From the NCBI RefSeq assembly GCF_000018945.1, contig NC_011978.1, positions 1,582,729-1,646,728 on the forward strand: a stretch of 64,000 bases of DNA. Direction: 5' to 3'. A program made the position numbers and the translations under genes. Shown here piece after piece: positions 9,921-19,314 of this stretch; the stretch's first letter is position 1, and the number at the start of each line of letters is the position of its first letter. Under the pieces are notes generated by a model, which saw nothing but the letters and a program-made list of their open reading frames with translations, was not told where the DNA came from and searched no databases. Source of the DNA: Thermotoga neapolitana DSM 4359. Lineage in GTDB: Bacteria > Thermotogota > Thermotogae > Thermotogales > Thermotogaceae.

Positions 9921-11399
9921 ATGTACGTTCTCGCAATAGATCAGAGTACCTCTGGTACGAAAGCTATTATATTCGATGAGAAAGGAGGAATTGTTCACAG
10001 GGTAACGGTGTACCACAAACAGTACTATCCAAAACCAGGCTGGGTAGAACACGATCCTGAGGAGATCTTTCGAAACACCTTAGATGCATGCAGAAAAGTC
10101 ATTGAAGAATCGGGTATAAAACCGCTCGAGATAGAAGCTCTAGCTATTACGAACCAAAGAGAAACAACCATCTTGTGGGAGAAGAAATCAGGGAAACCAG
10201 TCTACAACGCTGTGGTCTGGCAGTGTCAGAGAGGGGCTTCTCTCTGTGAAGAGATAAAGAAAAGGGGATTGGAAGGGAAGATAAAAGAAAAAACAGGACT
10301 CGTAGTTGATCCTTATTTCTCTGCCAGTAAAATCAGGTGGATTCTGGACAATGTGGAAGGCGTAAAAAACAAGGCAAAGCAAGGAGAAATTGCTTTTGGA
10401 ACAGTGGACAGCTGGCTGATCTGGAAATTGACTAAAGGGGAAGTTCATGCAACAGACTTTTCAAATGCGAGCCGCACACTTCTTCTCAACATTCATGAAC
10501 TGAGATGGGATGAAGAAGTACTGGAGATCTTTGAAATTCCACCTGAAATCCTCCCTGAACTGAAAAGTTCAGATTCTGTCTTCGGTTACACCGATTTGGG
10601 ATTTTTACCGAAAAAAATTCCCATAGTCGGTGTCATGGGAGATTCTTCTGCCGCTCTCTTTGGACAGGGAGGATTCTATTCAGGGGATATAAAGGTTACC
10701 TACGGTACAGGGAGTTCCACCATGTTGAACATAGGGGAAAAACCAAATGTATCAGATTCGCCCATTGTGTGCTCTGTTGGATGGGTCGTAAAAGAGACTT
10801 CCAGTTATGTACTCGAGGGTAACATTCATTCAGCAGGTGACACAATTGTTTGGTTAAAGGAAAAACTCGGAATCATAAGCGATCCCTCTGAAACAGAAAA
10901 AATAGCACTCTCTCTTGAAAACAACGGAGGGGTTTATTTGGTTCCTGCCTTCGTTGGGCTTGGGGCCCCGTACTGGCGAAGTGATGTGAAAGCGGCTATT
11001 CTGGGGCTTCAAAGGAATCATGGAAAAGAACATGTTGTTCGAGCGGCTTTGGAGTCCATAGCCTATCAAGTGAGAGATATCTTCGAGGAGATGGTCAGAA
11101 TATCCAGTAAGGAACCCACCGAGGTCAGGGCAGATGGAGGAATCACAAGAAACAGATTTCTTATGCAGTTTCAGGCGGATATTCTGAACATACCAGTTTT
11201 AGTAAGCAACATAGAGGAAGTATCAGCGAGAGGAGTAGCTTTTGTTGCTTTGCTTCATCTCGGAGCGTTCAGCGATCTTGAAGAGATAAGGCAAAAGATA
11301 ACTTACAGGGAAAAATACGAACCCCGGATGGGTGATGAATTACGGGAAATGTACTATGAAGGGTGGAAAACTGCTATCAGAAAACTACTCACCGAGTGA
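9921..11399 (+). CDS. FGGY carbohydrate kinase, GlpK-like with altered substrate site
   Basis: A 492-residue FGGY kinase closest in overall sequence to glycerol kinase: it keeps AIDQSTSGTKA, NQRET (Arg80, Glu81), VVWQ, and Asp241. But Gln246 and Phe270 of E. coli GlpK, which contact glycerol, correspond here to Ser242 and Ser266 in the GDSS and YGTGSS segments. The pocket is therefore likely wider or more polar, which fits a larger polyol or ketose. Its operon (transketolase, isomerase) points to a ketose substrate. It starts one base after the transketolase stop. Family call is firm; calling it a glycerol kinase would be unsafe. Confidence 0.85.
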   Translation: MYVLAIDQSTSGTKAIIFDEKGGIVHRVTVYHKQYYPKPGWVEHDPEEIFRNTLDACRKVIEESGIKPLEIEALAITNQRETTILWEKKSGKPVYNAVVWQCQRGASLCEEIKKRGLEGKIKEKTGLVVDPYFSASKIRWILDNVEGVKNKAKQGEIAFGTVDSWLIWKLTKGEVHATDFSNASRTLLLNIHELRWDEEVLEIFEIPPEILPELKSSDSVFGYTDLGFLPKKIPIVGVMGDSSAALFGQGGFYSGDIKVTYGTGSSTMLNIGEKPNVSDSPIVCSVGWVVKETSSYVLEGNIHSAGDTIVWLKEKLGIISDPSETEKIALSLENNGGVYLVPAFVGLGAPYWRSDVKAAILGLQRNHGKEHVVRAALESIAYQVRDIFEEMVRISSKEPTEVRADGGITRNRFLMQFQADILNIPVLVSNIEEVSARGVAFVALLHLGAFSDLEEIRQKITYREKYEPRMGDELREMYYEGWKTAIRKLLTE

Positions 11400-11414
11400 A
11401 GGAGGGAAAATGAA

Positions 11415-12830
11415 ATGGAAAAGATGACCTTTGGTTTGATCGTCGGAAACAGGGAATTTTTCCCCGACAGACTGGTAGAAGAAGGAAGAGAAAGGGTAAT
11501 AAAAGTTTTAGAAGGCATGGGATACAGGGTGGTAACCCTTTCACCCTCTGATACGAAACTCGGAGCTGTGGAAACAGCTAAAGACGCTAAAAAGTGTGCG
11601 GAACTTTTTAAGGAAAAAGCCGGGGAAATAGACGGGATTATTGTTACTCTTCCAAATTTTGGTGATGAGAAAGGAGTAGCTCAGGCAATCAGATTGAGTG
11701 GTTTGAATGTTCCTGTGCTGGTCCATGCGTTTCCAGATGATCCGGAGAAGCTCGACCTTCAGAATAGAAGGGATTCTTTCTGTGGAAAAATATCTGTAAG
11801 CAACAACCTGAAGCAATATGGGATAGAGTTCTCCTTGACGACACTTCATACAGAGGATCCAGAAAGTGAAGTATTTAAACGGGACATAGAGAAGTTTGCT
11901 GCCGTGTGCAGAATCGTTAAGGGAATGAGAAACATAAAAGTTGGAGCAATAGGAGCGAGACCCAGTGCCTTCAACACGGTGAGATTCTCTGAGAAGATCC
12001 TTGAAAGAATGAGCATTTCTGTTGAAACGGTAGACCTCTCGGAGATTCTTCACAGAGTTTCTAATCTCAAAGATGACGACGAGAGAGTAAGGAGAAAACT
12101 TGAGGAGATAAAGAAAAATTACAGGTTACAGATTGTACCGGAAGAGAAAATTCTCTTGATGGCAAAGTTTGGATCCGTCATTGACGAATGGATTGAGGAA
12201 AACGATATAAAAGCTCTTGCAATTCAATGTTGGACCTCTCTTGAATGGAATTTGGGAATAACTCCGTGTACCATCATGAGCCTTCTCAACGAAAAAGGAA
12301 AACCTGCCGCCTGCGAGGTTGATATCACCGGTGCTCTCTCTATGTATGTACTCCAGTTAGCTTCTGGACAGCCATCTGCAATAGTTGACTGGAACAATAA
12401 CTACAGAGATGAAAACGAAACAATTCTCTTCCACTGTGGAAATTTCCCGGCTTCTATCTATGAAGAAAAACCTGAAATCAAATATGCAGATGTAATAGGA
12501 ACAACTGTGGGTAAAGAAAGGGCCTATGGAGCTTGTGCAGGGAAGATAAAGACCTCACCGTTCACTTTTCTGAGGCTCACTACAGATGATAACGAAGGAA
12601 AAGTGAAAGCATATGTGGGAGAAGGGCAGATACTGGATGAAAATCCAAAGACCTTTGGAAGCAGGGGCGTGGCAAGAATTGAGAAGCTCCAGGAACTCAT
12701 GAAATACATCTGTGAAAACGGATTTGAACACCATGTAGCGATAAATCTCTCGAGAGTGGCAGATGCTGTGAAAGAAGCTTTGGAAAAATATCTTGGGATA
12801 GTAGTTCATAAACATAACGCTGAAGTTTAG
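11415..12830 (+). CDS. L-fucose/arabinose isomerase-family protein
   Basis: A 471-residue member of the FucI/AraA isomerase fold, shorter than E. coli FucI (about 590). The likely metal and catalytic residues are seen in CEVDITG (Glu301) and IVDWNNN (Asp325), followed by a HCGN segment. Such enzymes interconvert aldoses and ketoses. ATG 11415 is 8 bases after GGAGGG. With the kinase just upstream, it would supply the ketose that is then phosphorylated. The actual sugar cannot be read from the sequence. Confidence 0.8.
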   Translation: MEKMTFGLIVGNREFFPDRLVEEGRERVIKVLEGMGYRVVTLSPSDTKLGAVETAKDAKKCAELFKEKAGEIDGIIVTLPNFGDEKGVAQAIRLSGLNVPVLVHAFPDDPEKLDLQNRRDSFCGKISVSNNLKQYGIEFSLTTLHTEDPESEVFKRDIEKFAAVCRIVKGMRNIKVGAIGARPSAFNTVRFSEKILERMSISVETVDLSEILHRVSNLKDDDERVRRKLEEIKKNYRLQIVPEEKILLMAKFGSVIDEWIEENDIKALAIQCWTSLEWNLGITPCTIMSLLNEKGKPAACEVDITGALSMYVLQLASGQPSAIVDWNNNYRDENETILFHCGNFPASIYEEKPEIKYADVIGTTVGKERAYGACAGKIKTSPFTFLRLTTDDNEGKVKAYVGEGQILDENPKTFGSRGVARIEKLQELMKYICENGFEHHVAINLSRVADAVKEALEKYLGIVVHKHNAEV

Positions 12831-12877
12831 AGATTAAACCAGTTCTGGATGCTCTATGAATAAGAAGGGTGATCTCG

Positions 12878-14398
12878 ATGACTCAAAACAATGTTGAAAA
12901 ATGGGGAACATACGAAATAACACTCAAAGGGAAAGCGGAGGGGAATCCTTTTACAGACGTAGAAATCAAAGCAGTGTTTACAAGCGAAGCTGGTGACAGT
13001 TTTGAAGTGGAAGGCTTTTATGATGGGGAAGATACCTTCAAGATCAGGTTCATGCCGAACAGGACTGGTTTGTGGAAGTACGAGGTAAGAAGCGACATCA
13101 AAGATCTTGACGGTATGAAAGGAGAGTTTCTGTGTGTTGACCCTTCTGAAGGGAATCATGGACCTGTTCGAGTGTGCAACACTTATCATTTCTGCTATGA
13201 AGATGGGACACCTTACCATCCGTTTGGGACAACACTCTATGCGTGGGTACACCAGAGAGAAGAACTCATTCAGCAGACACTCGAATCACTCAGGAACTCT
13301 CCATTCAACAAAGTCAGGATGTGTGTGTTTCCGAAGTACTACGCTTACAATAGAGAAGAACCTCCTATGCTTCCTATGAGCTGGAGAGAGGAAGACGGGA
13401 GATATCAGGTAGAGTTCAATGTGAAGTTTTTCCAGCACTTTGAGAGGTTAGTGAAGGAACTTATGGACATGGGGATAGAAGCGGACGTGATACTGTTCCA
13501 TCCGTATGACAAATGGGGATTTTGCAGCATGCCGGAAGAAGTGGACAAAGCGTACTTGAGGTATCTGATAGCGAGAATTTCTTCTTACAGAAATGTGTGG
13601 TGGTCAATGGCGAACGAATACGACCTTATCAAACCACAAAAAGACTGGGATGGATACTTTCATTTCATAGTGGAGAAAGACCCTTATAACCATCTAAGAT
13701 CAGTGCATCAGTGTTTCAAGTTTTATGATCACACAAAACCCTGGATAACACACGCCAGCATTCAGTGGCAGGGGTCACTGAGATCGTGGAGCGGAGAACC
13801 TGAGATAGATATAGGCATAAATTTAATACCAAAATGGCGCGAGATGTACAAAAAACCAGTTATCATCGATGAATGTGGCTACGAAGGGAACATTGAGTAC
13901 GGATGGGGTAATCTGCCACCACAGGAGATGATGAATCGCTTTTGGGAAGGTGTTACCTCTGGAGGTTATGTGACACATGGAGAAACTTATTACTCTGAAG
14001 ACGAAGTCCTCTGGTGGTCAAAAGGCGGAAGATTGAAAGGTGAAAGTCCAAAAAGAATCGCATTCCTGAGAACGATTATAGAAGAAGCTCCACCGTTTCT
14101 TAAACCTATCAAGCTTGATCCTATGATGGACTGGGACGTTCATTGCATTGGTAAAGAAGGAGAATATTACCTGATCTACTTTGATATCAACAGACCAGTG
14201 AAAAGAACCTTAAAGCTTCCAGAAGGTAAGTACAGAGTAGATTTAGTTGACTGCTGGGAAACAGAGATACATAGTCTGGGGATCTTCCAGGGACAAGTTG
14301 TGATAAGGTTGCCGGGGAAATCGTATGTCGCTTTAAGAATTCAAAAAATGGAGAATAACGACGATTGGATAATTCTCCGAGAAGATGCTAAATTATAA
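12878..14398 (+). CDS. Apiosidase-like glycoside hydrolase (DUF5060-DUF4038 type)
   Basis: A 506-residue protein with an N-terminal beta-sandwich (about 1-90, DUF5060-like), a TIM-barrel of the DUF4038 apiosidase-like type (about 100-420) and a small C-terminal beta domain. The two clan-A catalytic Glu candidates are Glu247 in MANEYD and Glu332 in IIDECGY. There is no signal peptide, so it should act in the cytoplasm on an imported glycoside. I start at ATG 12878; the GTG at 12869 lies inside the ribosome site AAGGGTGAT. Its presence suggests that the operon handles a glycosidically linked pentose rather than only free ribose. Confidence 0.75.
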   Translation: MTQNNVEKWGTYEITLKGKAEGNPFTDVEIKAVFTSEAGDSFEVEGFYDGEDTFKIRFMPNRTGLWKYEVRSDIKDLDGMKGEFLCVDPSEGNHGPVRVCNTYHFCYEDGTPYHPFGTTLYAWVHQREELIQQTLESLRNSPFNKVRMCVFPKYYAYNREEPPMLPMSWREEDGRYQVEFNVKFFQHFERLVKELMDMGIEADVILFHPYDKWGFCSMPEEVDKAYLRYLIARISSYRNVWWSMANEYDLIKPQKDWDGYFHFIVEKDPYNHLRSVHQCFKFYDHTKPWITHASIQWQGSLRSWSGEPEIDIGINLIPKWREMYKKPVIIDECGYEGNIEYGWGNLPPQEMMNRFWEGVTSGGYVTHGETYYSEDEVLWWSKGGRLKGESPKRIAFLRTIIEEAPPFLKPIKLDPMMDWDVHCIGKEGEYYLIYFDINRPVKRTLKLPEGKYRVDLVDCWETEIHSLGIFQGQVVIRLPGKSYVALRIQKMENNDDWIILREDAKL

Positions 14399-14614
14399 AT
14401 GAAATCATTATTAATAGCTAAGTTTTTGTTTTGAATAGATAAAACAGGGTATGAGCGTACCACCATTGACGAGTGTTGCTGTTGACTCTTTATATTTACG
14501 TTTTTCAGCAAGAAAATCATTGAAGGAGTAGCAGCAATGGGAGGTTAAAAGAATAAGGCTTCTCATCAGTGATAAAATTTCATTGAAGATACTCGACAGG
14601 AAGGAGAAATTAGC
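14399..14614 (+). promoter_or_regulatory. Leader and promoter region of the LacI-family gene
   Basis: This 216-base gap has no full-size gene. A candidate promoter is TTGACG (14466-14471), a 19-base spacer and TATATT (14491-14496). Downstream lies a minimal reading frame, Met-Gly-Gly-stop (14537-14548), eight bases after a good GGAG site (14525-14528); it could be a leader or a remnant. I see no hairpin with a T-run to end the preceding operon and no copy of the rbsK operator. Confidence 0.45.
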
Positions 14615-15613
14615 ATGAAAAGGCGCCCTACAATAAATGATGTGGCGAAATTAGCTGGTGTTTCGATTTCAACTGTTTCCAGATATTTGAAAGATCCCTC
14701 GCAGGTCAGTGAAAAGTTAGGAGAGAGAATAAGAGAAGCCATAAAGAAACTGGGATACAAACCCAACAAGATAGCCCAGGGGTTGAGAACTGGTGATTCC
14801 AAAATGATAGGCTTCATCGTACCTGATATAACGAATCCCGCTTTTCTTACTATAGTTAAGGGAGCAGAGGATTTTCTGAGAAAAAAAGGTTATTCATTTA
14901 TCATAGGAGGAACCGATCATAAATCGAAAGATGAAGTAGTGATTCTCGAATCTTTCATATTCCACAACGTAGACGGTGTTATAGTAACATGTACAGGCTA
15001 CGAAAACAAAGCTCTAAAAGAACTTATAGAGAGATATCACCTCAAGTTGGTTTTCGTGGATAGAAGGTATCCCGGCATCGATGCTCCCTATATTGGTGTT
15101 GATAATTTTGGAGGAGTTGCCAGGATGGTTGATTATTTGGTCGAAACAGGTCATAGGTCATTTGCCTACCTTTGTGGAGATATGACCTCAACTGCGAAAG
15201 AACGTCTGGAAGGTTTTCTCGATCGTATGAAAAAGTACAAGATAAAGGATTACCAGGTTCTGTACGGAGAATTCACGTTTGAGAGTGGTTATAAACTCAC
15301 CAAAAGATTGTCAAAAATACCGGACGCAATAATAGCTGGAAACGATCTTATGGCCTTTGGTGTGATAGAAGCTCTGAAAGAGAGAGGATTGGTAGTTCCA
15401 GAGGACGTCAGTGTAACAGGCTTCGACGATATGTTTTTCAGCAAATACTATAAACCTTCTCTAACTACTGTTCGTCAGGATCTTTATGAAATGGGAAAAC
15501 AAGCCGGGAAAGTTCTGTTTGCACTTATTTCTGGAAAGAAGATAAGAAAAAAAGAGTACATACTTCCAACGGAAATCGTTATAAGAGATTCTGTGAAAGA
15601 AAGAAGAGCATAA
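14615..15613 (+). CDS. LacI-family transcriptional regulator (probable RbsR)
   Basis: A 332-residue repressor with an N-terminal helix-turn-helix (about 4-50: DVAKLAGVSISTVSRYL then the hinge KPNKIAQGLR) and a periplasmic-binding-protein-like effector domain. It should bind a sugar and control the upstream locus; the tandem GAAAACGATTTC boxes at 2426-2449 are the best candidate site. ATG 14615 is 8 bases after AAGGAG. It ends 5 bases from the stop of the convergent radical SAM gene. Confidence 0.9.
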   Translation: MKRRPTINDVAKLAGVSISTVSRYLKDPSQVSEKLGERIREAIKKLGYKPNKIAQGLRTGDSKMIGFIVPDITNPAFLTIVKGAEDFLRKKGYSFIIGGTDHKSKDEVVILESFIFHNVDGVIVTCTGYENKALKELIERYHLKLVFVDRRYPGIDAPYIGVDNFGGVARMVDYLVETGHRSFAYLCGDMTSTAKERLEGFLDRMKKYKIKDYQVLYGEFTFESGYKLTKRLSKIPDAIIAGNDLMAFGVIEALKERGLVVPEDVSVTGFDDMFFSKYYKPSLTTVRQDLYEMGKQAGKVLFALISGKKIRKKEYILPTEIVIRDSVKERRA

Positions 15614-15618
15614 TATTT

Positions 15619-16272
15619 CTACGGATACATTTCCAGATACTCCTTCTCTATCCTGCACGGAATGGGGAGTCTTTTTTCAAGCTCTTTCAGTCCTTTTTCT
15701 CTGAAAAGATCGTAGACAACAGCGACCCAGAAATGGACCTTTCCGTGGAGATGCTCCAGTGCTTTCAGCTGGTAGCGGAAGTACTCACCGCTTGCTCCTG
15801 TGATTTTCTCAAAACTTTCTTCATCCCAGCCTTTCACACTCACTCTGATTAAAACGTTGAGATTCACAAAAAGATCCACAAGAGAAGGATCGAACCCAAA
15901 CATCAGACCATTCGTCTCCAGAATGAAGGTGTTGTTCACAAGTTCTATAACTTTTCTCACGTGTTCGGCGGATCTTCTCCCAAGGATCGGTTCTGCCCCG
16001 CTGATCCTGAAAAGATCACACTTTCTTTTCTTTGAGATCTCAAGAAGCCTTTCTGCTACTTCCTCTGGTGAGAGAAAATCCCCTGCACGCTTGGGCCTGA
16101 GGTTTCTGAAGTAGTTCCAGCAGTAGGCACAGAGAAACTTACATCCTACAGTATCCGCTGTAACGATTCCCCCGTAGTAAAGAGAGTATCTGAATCTATA
16201 GTATTTTCGCCTTTCACCCTTCATGACAAGCGATTCCATCTCCATGGCTCTTTGTACCGGATTGAAGGCCAT
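15619..16272 (-). CDS. Radical SAM protein
   Basis: A 217-residue radical SAM protein with the cluster motif CKFLCAYC (Cys-x3-Cys-x2-Cys) and a following SGAEP segment that matches the usual GGEP strand. It should cleave S-adenosylmethionine reductively, but the substrate is not evident. ATG 16272 follows a strong GGAGGGGG site; a longer frame would run into the divergent gene. It is only 30 bases from the start of the DUF429 gene, sharing a palindromic divergent promoter region. Confidence 0.8.
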   Translation of the reverse strand: MAFNPVQRAMEMESLVMKGERRKYYRFRYSLYYGGIVTADTVGCKFLCAYCWNYFRNLRPKRAGDFLSPEEVAERLLEISKKRKCDLFRISGAEPILGRRSAEHVRKVIELVNNTFILETNGLMFGFDPSLVDLFVNLNVLIRVSVKGWDEESFEKITGASGEYFRYQLKALEHLHGKVHFWVAVVYDLFREKGLKELEKRLPIPCRIEKEYLEMYP

Positions 16273-16286
16273 ATTACCCCCTCCTT

Positions 16287-16301
16287 GTGTATAATGTACA
16301 C
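16287..16301. promoter_or_regulatory. Inverted repeat over divergent -10 region
   Basis: GTGTA (16287-16291) and TACAC (16297-16301) form a perfect 5-bp inverted repeat around a 5-base centre. The plus-strand TATAAT (16290-16295) lies within it, 7 bases before ATG 16303. The site could be an operator for both the radical SAM and DUF429 genes. Confidence 0.4.
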
Positions 16302-16302
16302 G

Positions 16303-16995
16303 ATGATCACAGCCGGTGTGGATGGTACGAGGAGAGGATGGGTGTATTCGATAGTGGAGGGAGACAGGGTTCTCGAGATAGGATTCATGGAACACTTCAT
16401 GTTCCTGGACTTTCCCACACTCGTTGATATTCCCATCGGTCTCCCGAAAAAAGGCGAGAGAGAGTGCGACAGACTCACCAGAAGGATCCTTTCAAAGAGA
16501 GCTGCAAGTGTCTTTACGGTCCCGTGCAGAGTGGCCGTTTATCGAGAAAGCTACGAGGATGCACTGAGAGTCAACAGAGAGTGCCAGGGGAAAGGATTTC
16601 CTGTTCAGTTCTGGCACATAGTGGAGAAAGTGAGAGAGGTTGACGTTTTTCTCAGAAGCTATCCAGATCTTTCCGATCAGATCAGAGAATCCCATCCCGA
16701 GCTGTGTTTTCTGAGGATATCAAGCAAAATGATGAAATCGAAACACACCAGAGAGGGTTTGAACCAGAGAATCGAGATCTTGAGAGAACATCTGGTCTTC
16801 GATGTGGAAAATCTGCAGAGAATTTGCAGAGAGTACAGAATACATATCCACGATGTGCTCGATTCACTCGTTCTTGCACTGGCTCAGCAATTTCCTCTTG
16901 AGAGGATACCGGAAGATCCCCCACTGGATGAACACGGCCTTCCCATGCAGATCATTGCACCAGCAAGGACACAGCGTTCGCCGAACCCTGAGTGA
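16303..16995 (+). CDS. DUF429 family protein
   Basis: A 230-residue protein opening with GVDGTRRGWV, the DUF429 signature. The fold is thought to be RNase H-like, and no function is established. No ribosome site precedes either possible start (ATG 16294 or 16303), while a perfect TATAAT ends 7 bases before ATG 16303, so a leaderless transcript is likely. Its last 44 bases overlap the 3' end of the convergent LVIVD gene. Confidence 0.75.
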   Translation: MITAGVDGTRRGWVYSIVEGDRVLEIGFMEHFMFLDFPTLVDIPIGLPKKGERECDRLTRRILSKRAASVFTVPCRVAVYRESYEDALRVNRECQGKGFPVQFWHIVEKVREVDVFLRSYPDLSDQIRESHPELCFLRISSKMMKSKHTREGLNQRIEILREHLVFDVENLQRICREYRIHIHDVLDSLVLALAQQFPLERIPEDPPLDEHGLPMQIIAPARTQRSPNPE

Positions 16996-17902
16996 GGACG
17001 TTGAAAACCTCATTCATGTGAGAAGGATCACTCACATCCACCACAGTCAGGTATCCGTTGAAGTCTGCAATGTAAAGAAATCCTTCATAAAGCCACAGAC
17101 TCTGAGCCTTTCCTCCACTCGTTGGTATGTGATCGAGAACGAACGGGTTTCCAGGATCTGAAACGTCAATCGTTTGAACACCGAACGCGTAGTCTGCAAG
17201 ATACAGCACACTATCTGAAACGATCACATCGTAGGGTGTCTGCGATTCGTAGGTCCCCAGAATTTGAGAGAGATCGTTCGCATCGATGATCGATACCCCT
17301 TCACCGTAGACAACGGCGTAGATCCTCTCATCTGACACGAAGACACTTCTCACCGTTCCAAAATTCACTCTTTCGAGAAATACAGGATTTGCCGGATTTG
17401 AAACGTCCACCACCTTCAAACCTTCATTGTAACAGGCCACGTAAGCGCGGTTTCCTGAAATGTGTACCTTTTCCGCCCAGTCCGCTTCTTCGAGTCTTGC
17501 AACCAGCACAGGGGAAGAAGGATCGGTTACGTTGTAAACCAGAAGACCGTTCGTCCAGTCCGCCACGTAGAGATAATCACCGGATAGGTCTACCCCGTAG
17601 GCGTAGTGGGTGTTCAGCTGATTCAACTGAACGGGATTTTCGGGATCGCTCACATCGAGAACGTGGATTCCGCTCTGACCATCTGCGAGGAACGCATACT
17701 GTCCCGAAACTTCAACATCGAGAGCGCTGTTTGCGAGAGAAACAAAAGAAATACTAACGGGGGTAGCTGTGACGTCGAACACTTCCAGACCTTCCCCGGT
17801 TGCCACCAGGGCATAGACCTTTTCTTGAGGCAGAGCCGGTATCATCTGGAAGCATCCAGAAAGGAATAGAAGAGCGAGAATAACAGGAAAGATCGCCTTC
17901 AT
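16952..17902 (-). CDS. LVIVD-repeat beta-propeller lipoprotein
   Basis: A 316-residue predicted lipoprotein: signal peptide with lipobox LSGC (Cys17), then about six repeats of roughly 40 residues, each with a VxDVSDPxNP-like turn, as in LVIVD proteins that fold as a beta-propeller. It should sit on the outside of the membrane; ligand unknown. ATG 17902 has a GGGAGGTGAT site. Its 3' end overlaps the DUF429 gene by 44 bases, so neither gene has an independent terminator. Confidence 0.8.
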   Translation of the reverse strand: MKAIFPVILALLFLSGCFQMIPALPQEKVYALVATGEGLEVFDVTATPVSISFVSLANSALDVEVSGQYAFLADGQSGIHVLDVSDPENPVQLNQLNTHYAYGVDLSGDYLYVADWTNGLLVYNVTDPSSPVLVARLEEADWAEKVHISGNRAYVACYNEGLKVVDVSNPANPVFLERVNFGTVRSVFVSDERIYAVVYGEGVSIIDANDLSQILGTYESQTPYDVIVSDSVLYLADYAFGVQTIDVSDPGNPFVLDHIPTSGGKAQSLWLYEGFLYIADFNGYLTVVDVSDPSHMNEVFNVLTQGSANAVSLLVQ

Positions 17903-17990
17903 TCTATCACCTCCCTGTGCATTCTACGTCCAGTAGTAAAAGAAAAATGAAAAAACAGTGTAAGATTTATAACTGGAGGGGGGAGATAAC

Positions 17991-19259
17991 ATGAAAAGAT
18001 TTCTGGCAATTCTTTTGATTCTTCCGGTCATGGTGCTTGCGATACATCCTCTGGATCTTCTTGTTCGTGCAAGGGGAAATCCTGTCTACGAGACGATCAT
18101 TGCAACCACAACCCAGGACGGCGACGAGATATACATATTGAAATCCTACGGCATGAACTGGCAGAACATCCAGTGGTTCCACAGAGTGGGCATAATCCTT
18201 CCGTCGAACTTGAATTACAAAGACAGGGCGTTTTTCTTCATAACGGGAGGAAGCAGAAAGGAAGAAAACGAACGCTATTACGATTCGTTTCTGGAAGACG
18301 TAAAAGAGAATCTGTGGGTGGCGAAGGAATTCGAAGCACCTTTCATAGTTGTGGGGGACGTTCCAAATCAGCCGATTTTCGGGCTCAGAGAAGATGCCCT
18401 GATCGCAGAAACGTTCAAAATGTTCCTCGAGAACCCAGATCCGTTTCTTCCCCTCCTTGTTCCCATGACGTACGGTGTGATAAAGGCCATGGACACGGCA
18501 CAAGATTTCCTTGAGAAAAAAGGCGTGGAAATCAAAGGCTTCATGGTATCGGGGGCCTCCAAAAGAGGGTGGACCACGTATCTTACGGCGATCTTCGACC
18601 CACGCGTTTTCGCCATCGCTCCGATGGTGTACGACAATCTGAACATAGAAGCCCAGCTTTTGCATCAGAAAGAGTACTATGGTACCTACAGCGAGAAGTT
18701 GAGAGATTATCAGGAAAGAGGGCTCTTCGAGATTCTCGAAAACGATCTGGGAAAAAGGCTTCTTGAAATTGTCGATCCTTACGCTATGAGATTGAGACTC
18801 TCTCTTCCAAAGATCCTTGTGCTCGGCACCAACGACGAATACTGGACCGTGGATTCGGCGAACCTCTACGTGGATGATCTTCCGGGCGAAACCTTTCTAT
18901 TCTATTCTCCAAACGATCCCCACAACCTGAAGAATGTGAAAGAAATAATAGAGACTCTCTCTTCGTTCTTCAAGATGTACCCCAAACTGCCGAAGGTGGA
19001 ATTCTTTTACAGGGACGGGAAAATATTCGTTGAAAGGATTCCGGAAATTGTAGACGCGGAACTGTGGTTTGCAAGATCGAAGAGCAGAGATTTCAGAAAG
19101 GCGGTGTGGCTCAGACGTGGCGTGGAAGAAACCGATGATTCGCTGATCGGGGTACCTCCTGAAAAGCCTGAAGGTTTTCATCAGGCGTACTTCTTGAGGG
19201 TCACTCTCGAAATCAATGGGTTGAGGATGAAGCTTTGCAGTAAGATGATGGTGGAATAA
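17991..19259 (+). CDS. PhoPQ-activated pathogenicity-related (PqaA-type) hydrolase
   Basis: A 422-residue secreted alpha/beta-hydrolase of the PhoPQ_related family. It has a signal peptide (about 1-17), the nucleophile segment GASKRGWTTYLTA (Ser), GTNDEYW (Asp) and a later NDPH (His). The family is best known from PhoP-regulated genes of enteric bacteria; substrate is unknown. The start has GGAGGGGGGAG upstream. It is divergent from the LVIVD gene across 88 bases, and ends 55 bases from the convergent propeller gene, with no clear terminator between. Confidence 0.75.
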   Translation: MKRFLAILLILPVMVLAIHPLDLLVRARGNPVYETIIATTTQDGDEIYILKSYGMNWQNIQWFHRVGIILPSNLNYKDRAFFFITGGSRKEENERYYDSFLEDVKENLWVAKEFEAPFIVVGDVPNQPIFGLREDALIAETFKMFLENPDPFLPLLVPMTYGVIKAMDTAQDFLEKKGVEIKGFMVSGASKRGWTTYLTAIFDPRVFAIAPMVYDNLNIEAQLLHQKEYYGTYSEKLRDYQERGLFEILENDLGKRLLEIVDPYAMRLRLSLPKILVLGTNDEYWTVDSANLYVDDLPGETFLFYSPNDPHNLKNVKEIIETLSSFFKMYPKLPKVEFFYRDGKIFVERIPEIVDAELWFARSKSRDFRKAVWLRRGVEETDDSLIGVPPEKPEGFHQAYFLRVTLEINGLRMKLCSKMMVE

Positions 19260-19314
19260 CGGGGTGAAATCTTGGGAAAATGTAGTTGGTGAATCTAATA
19301 GTCCAGGTGAAGAC

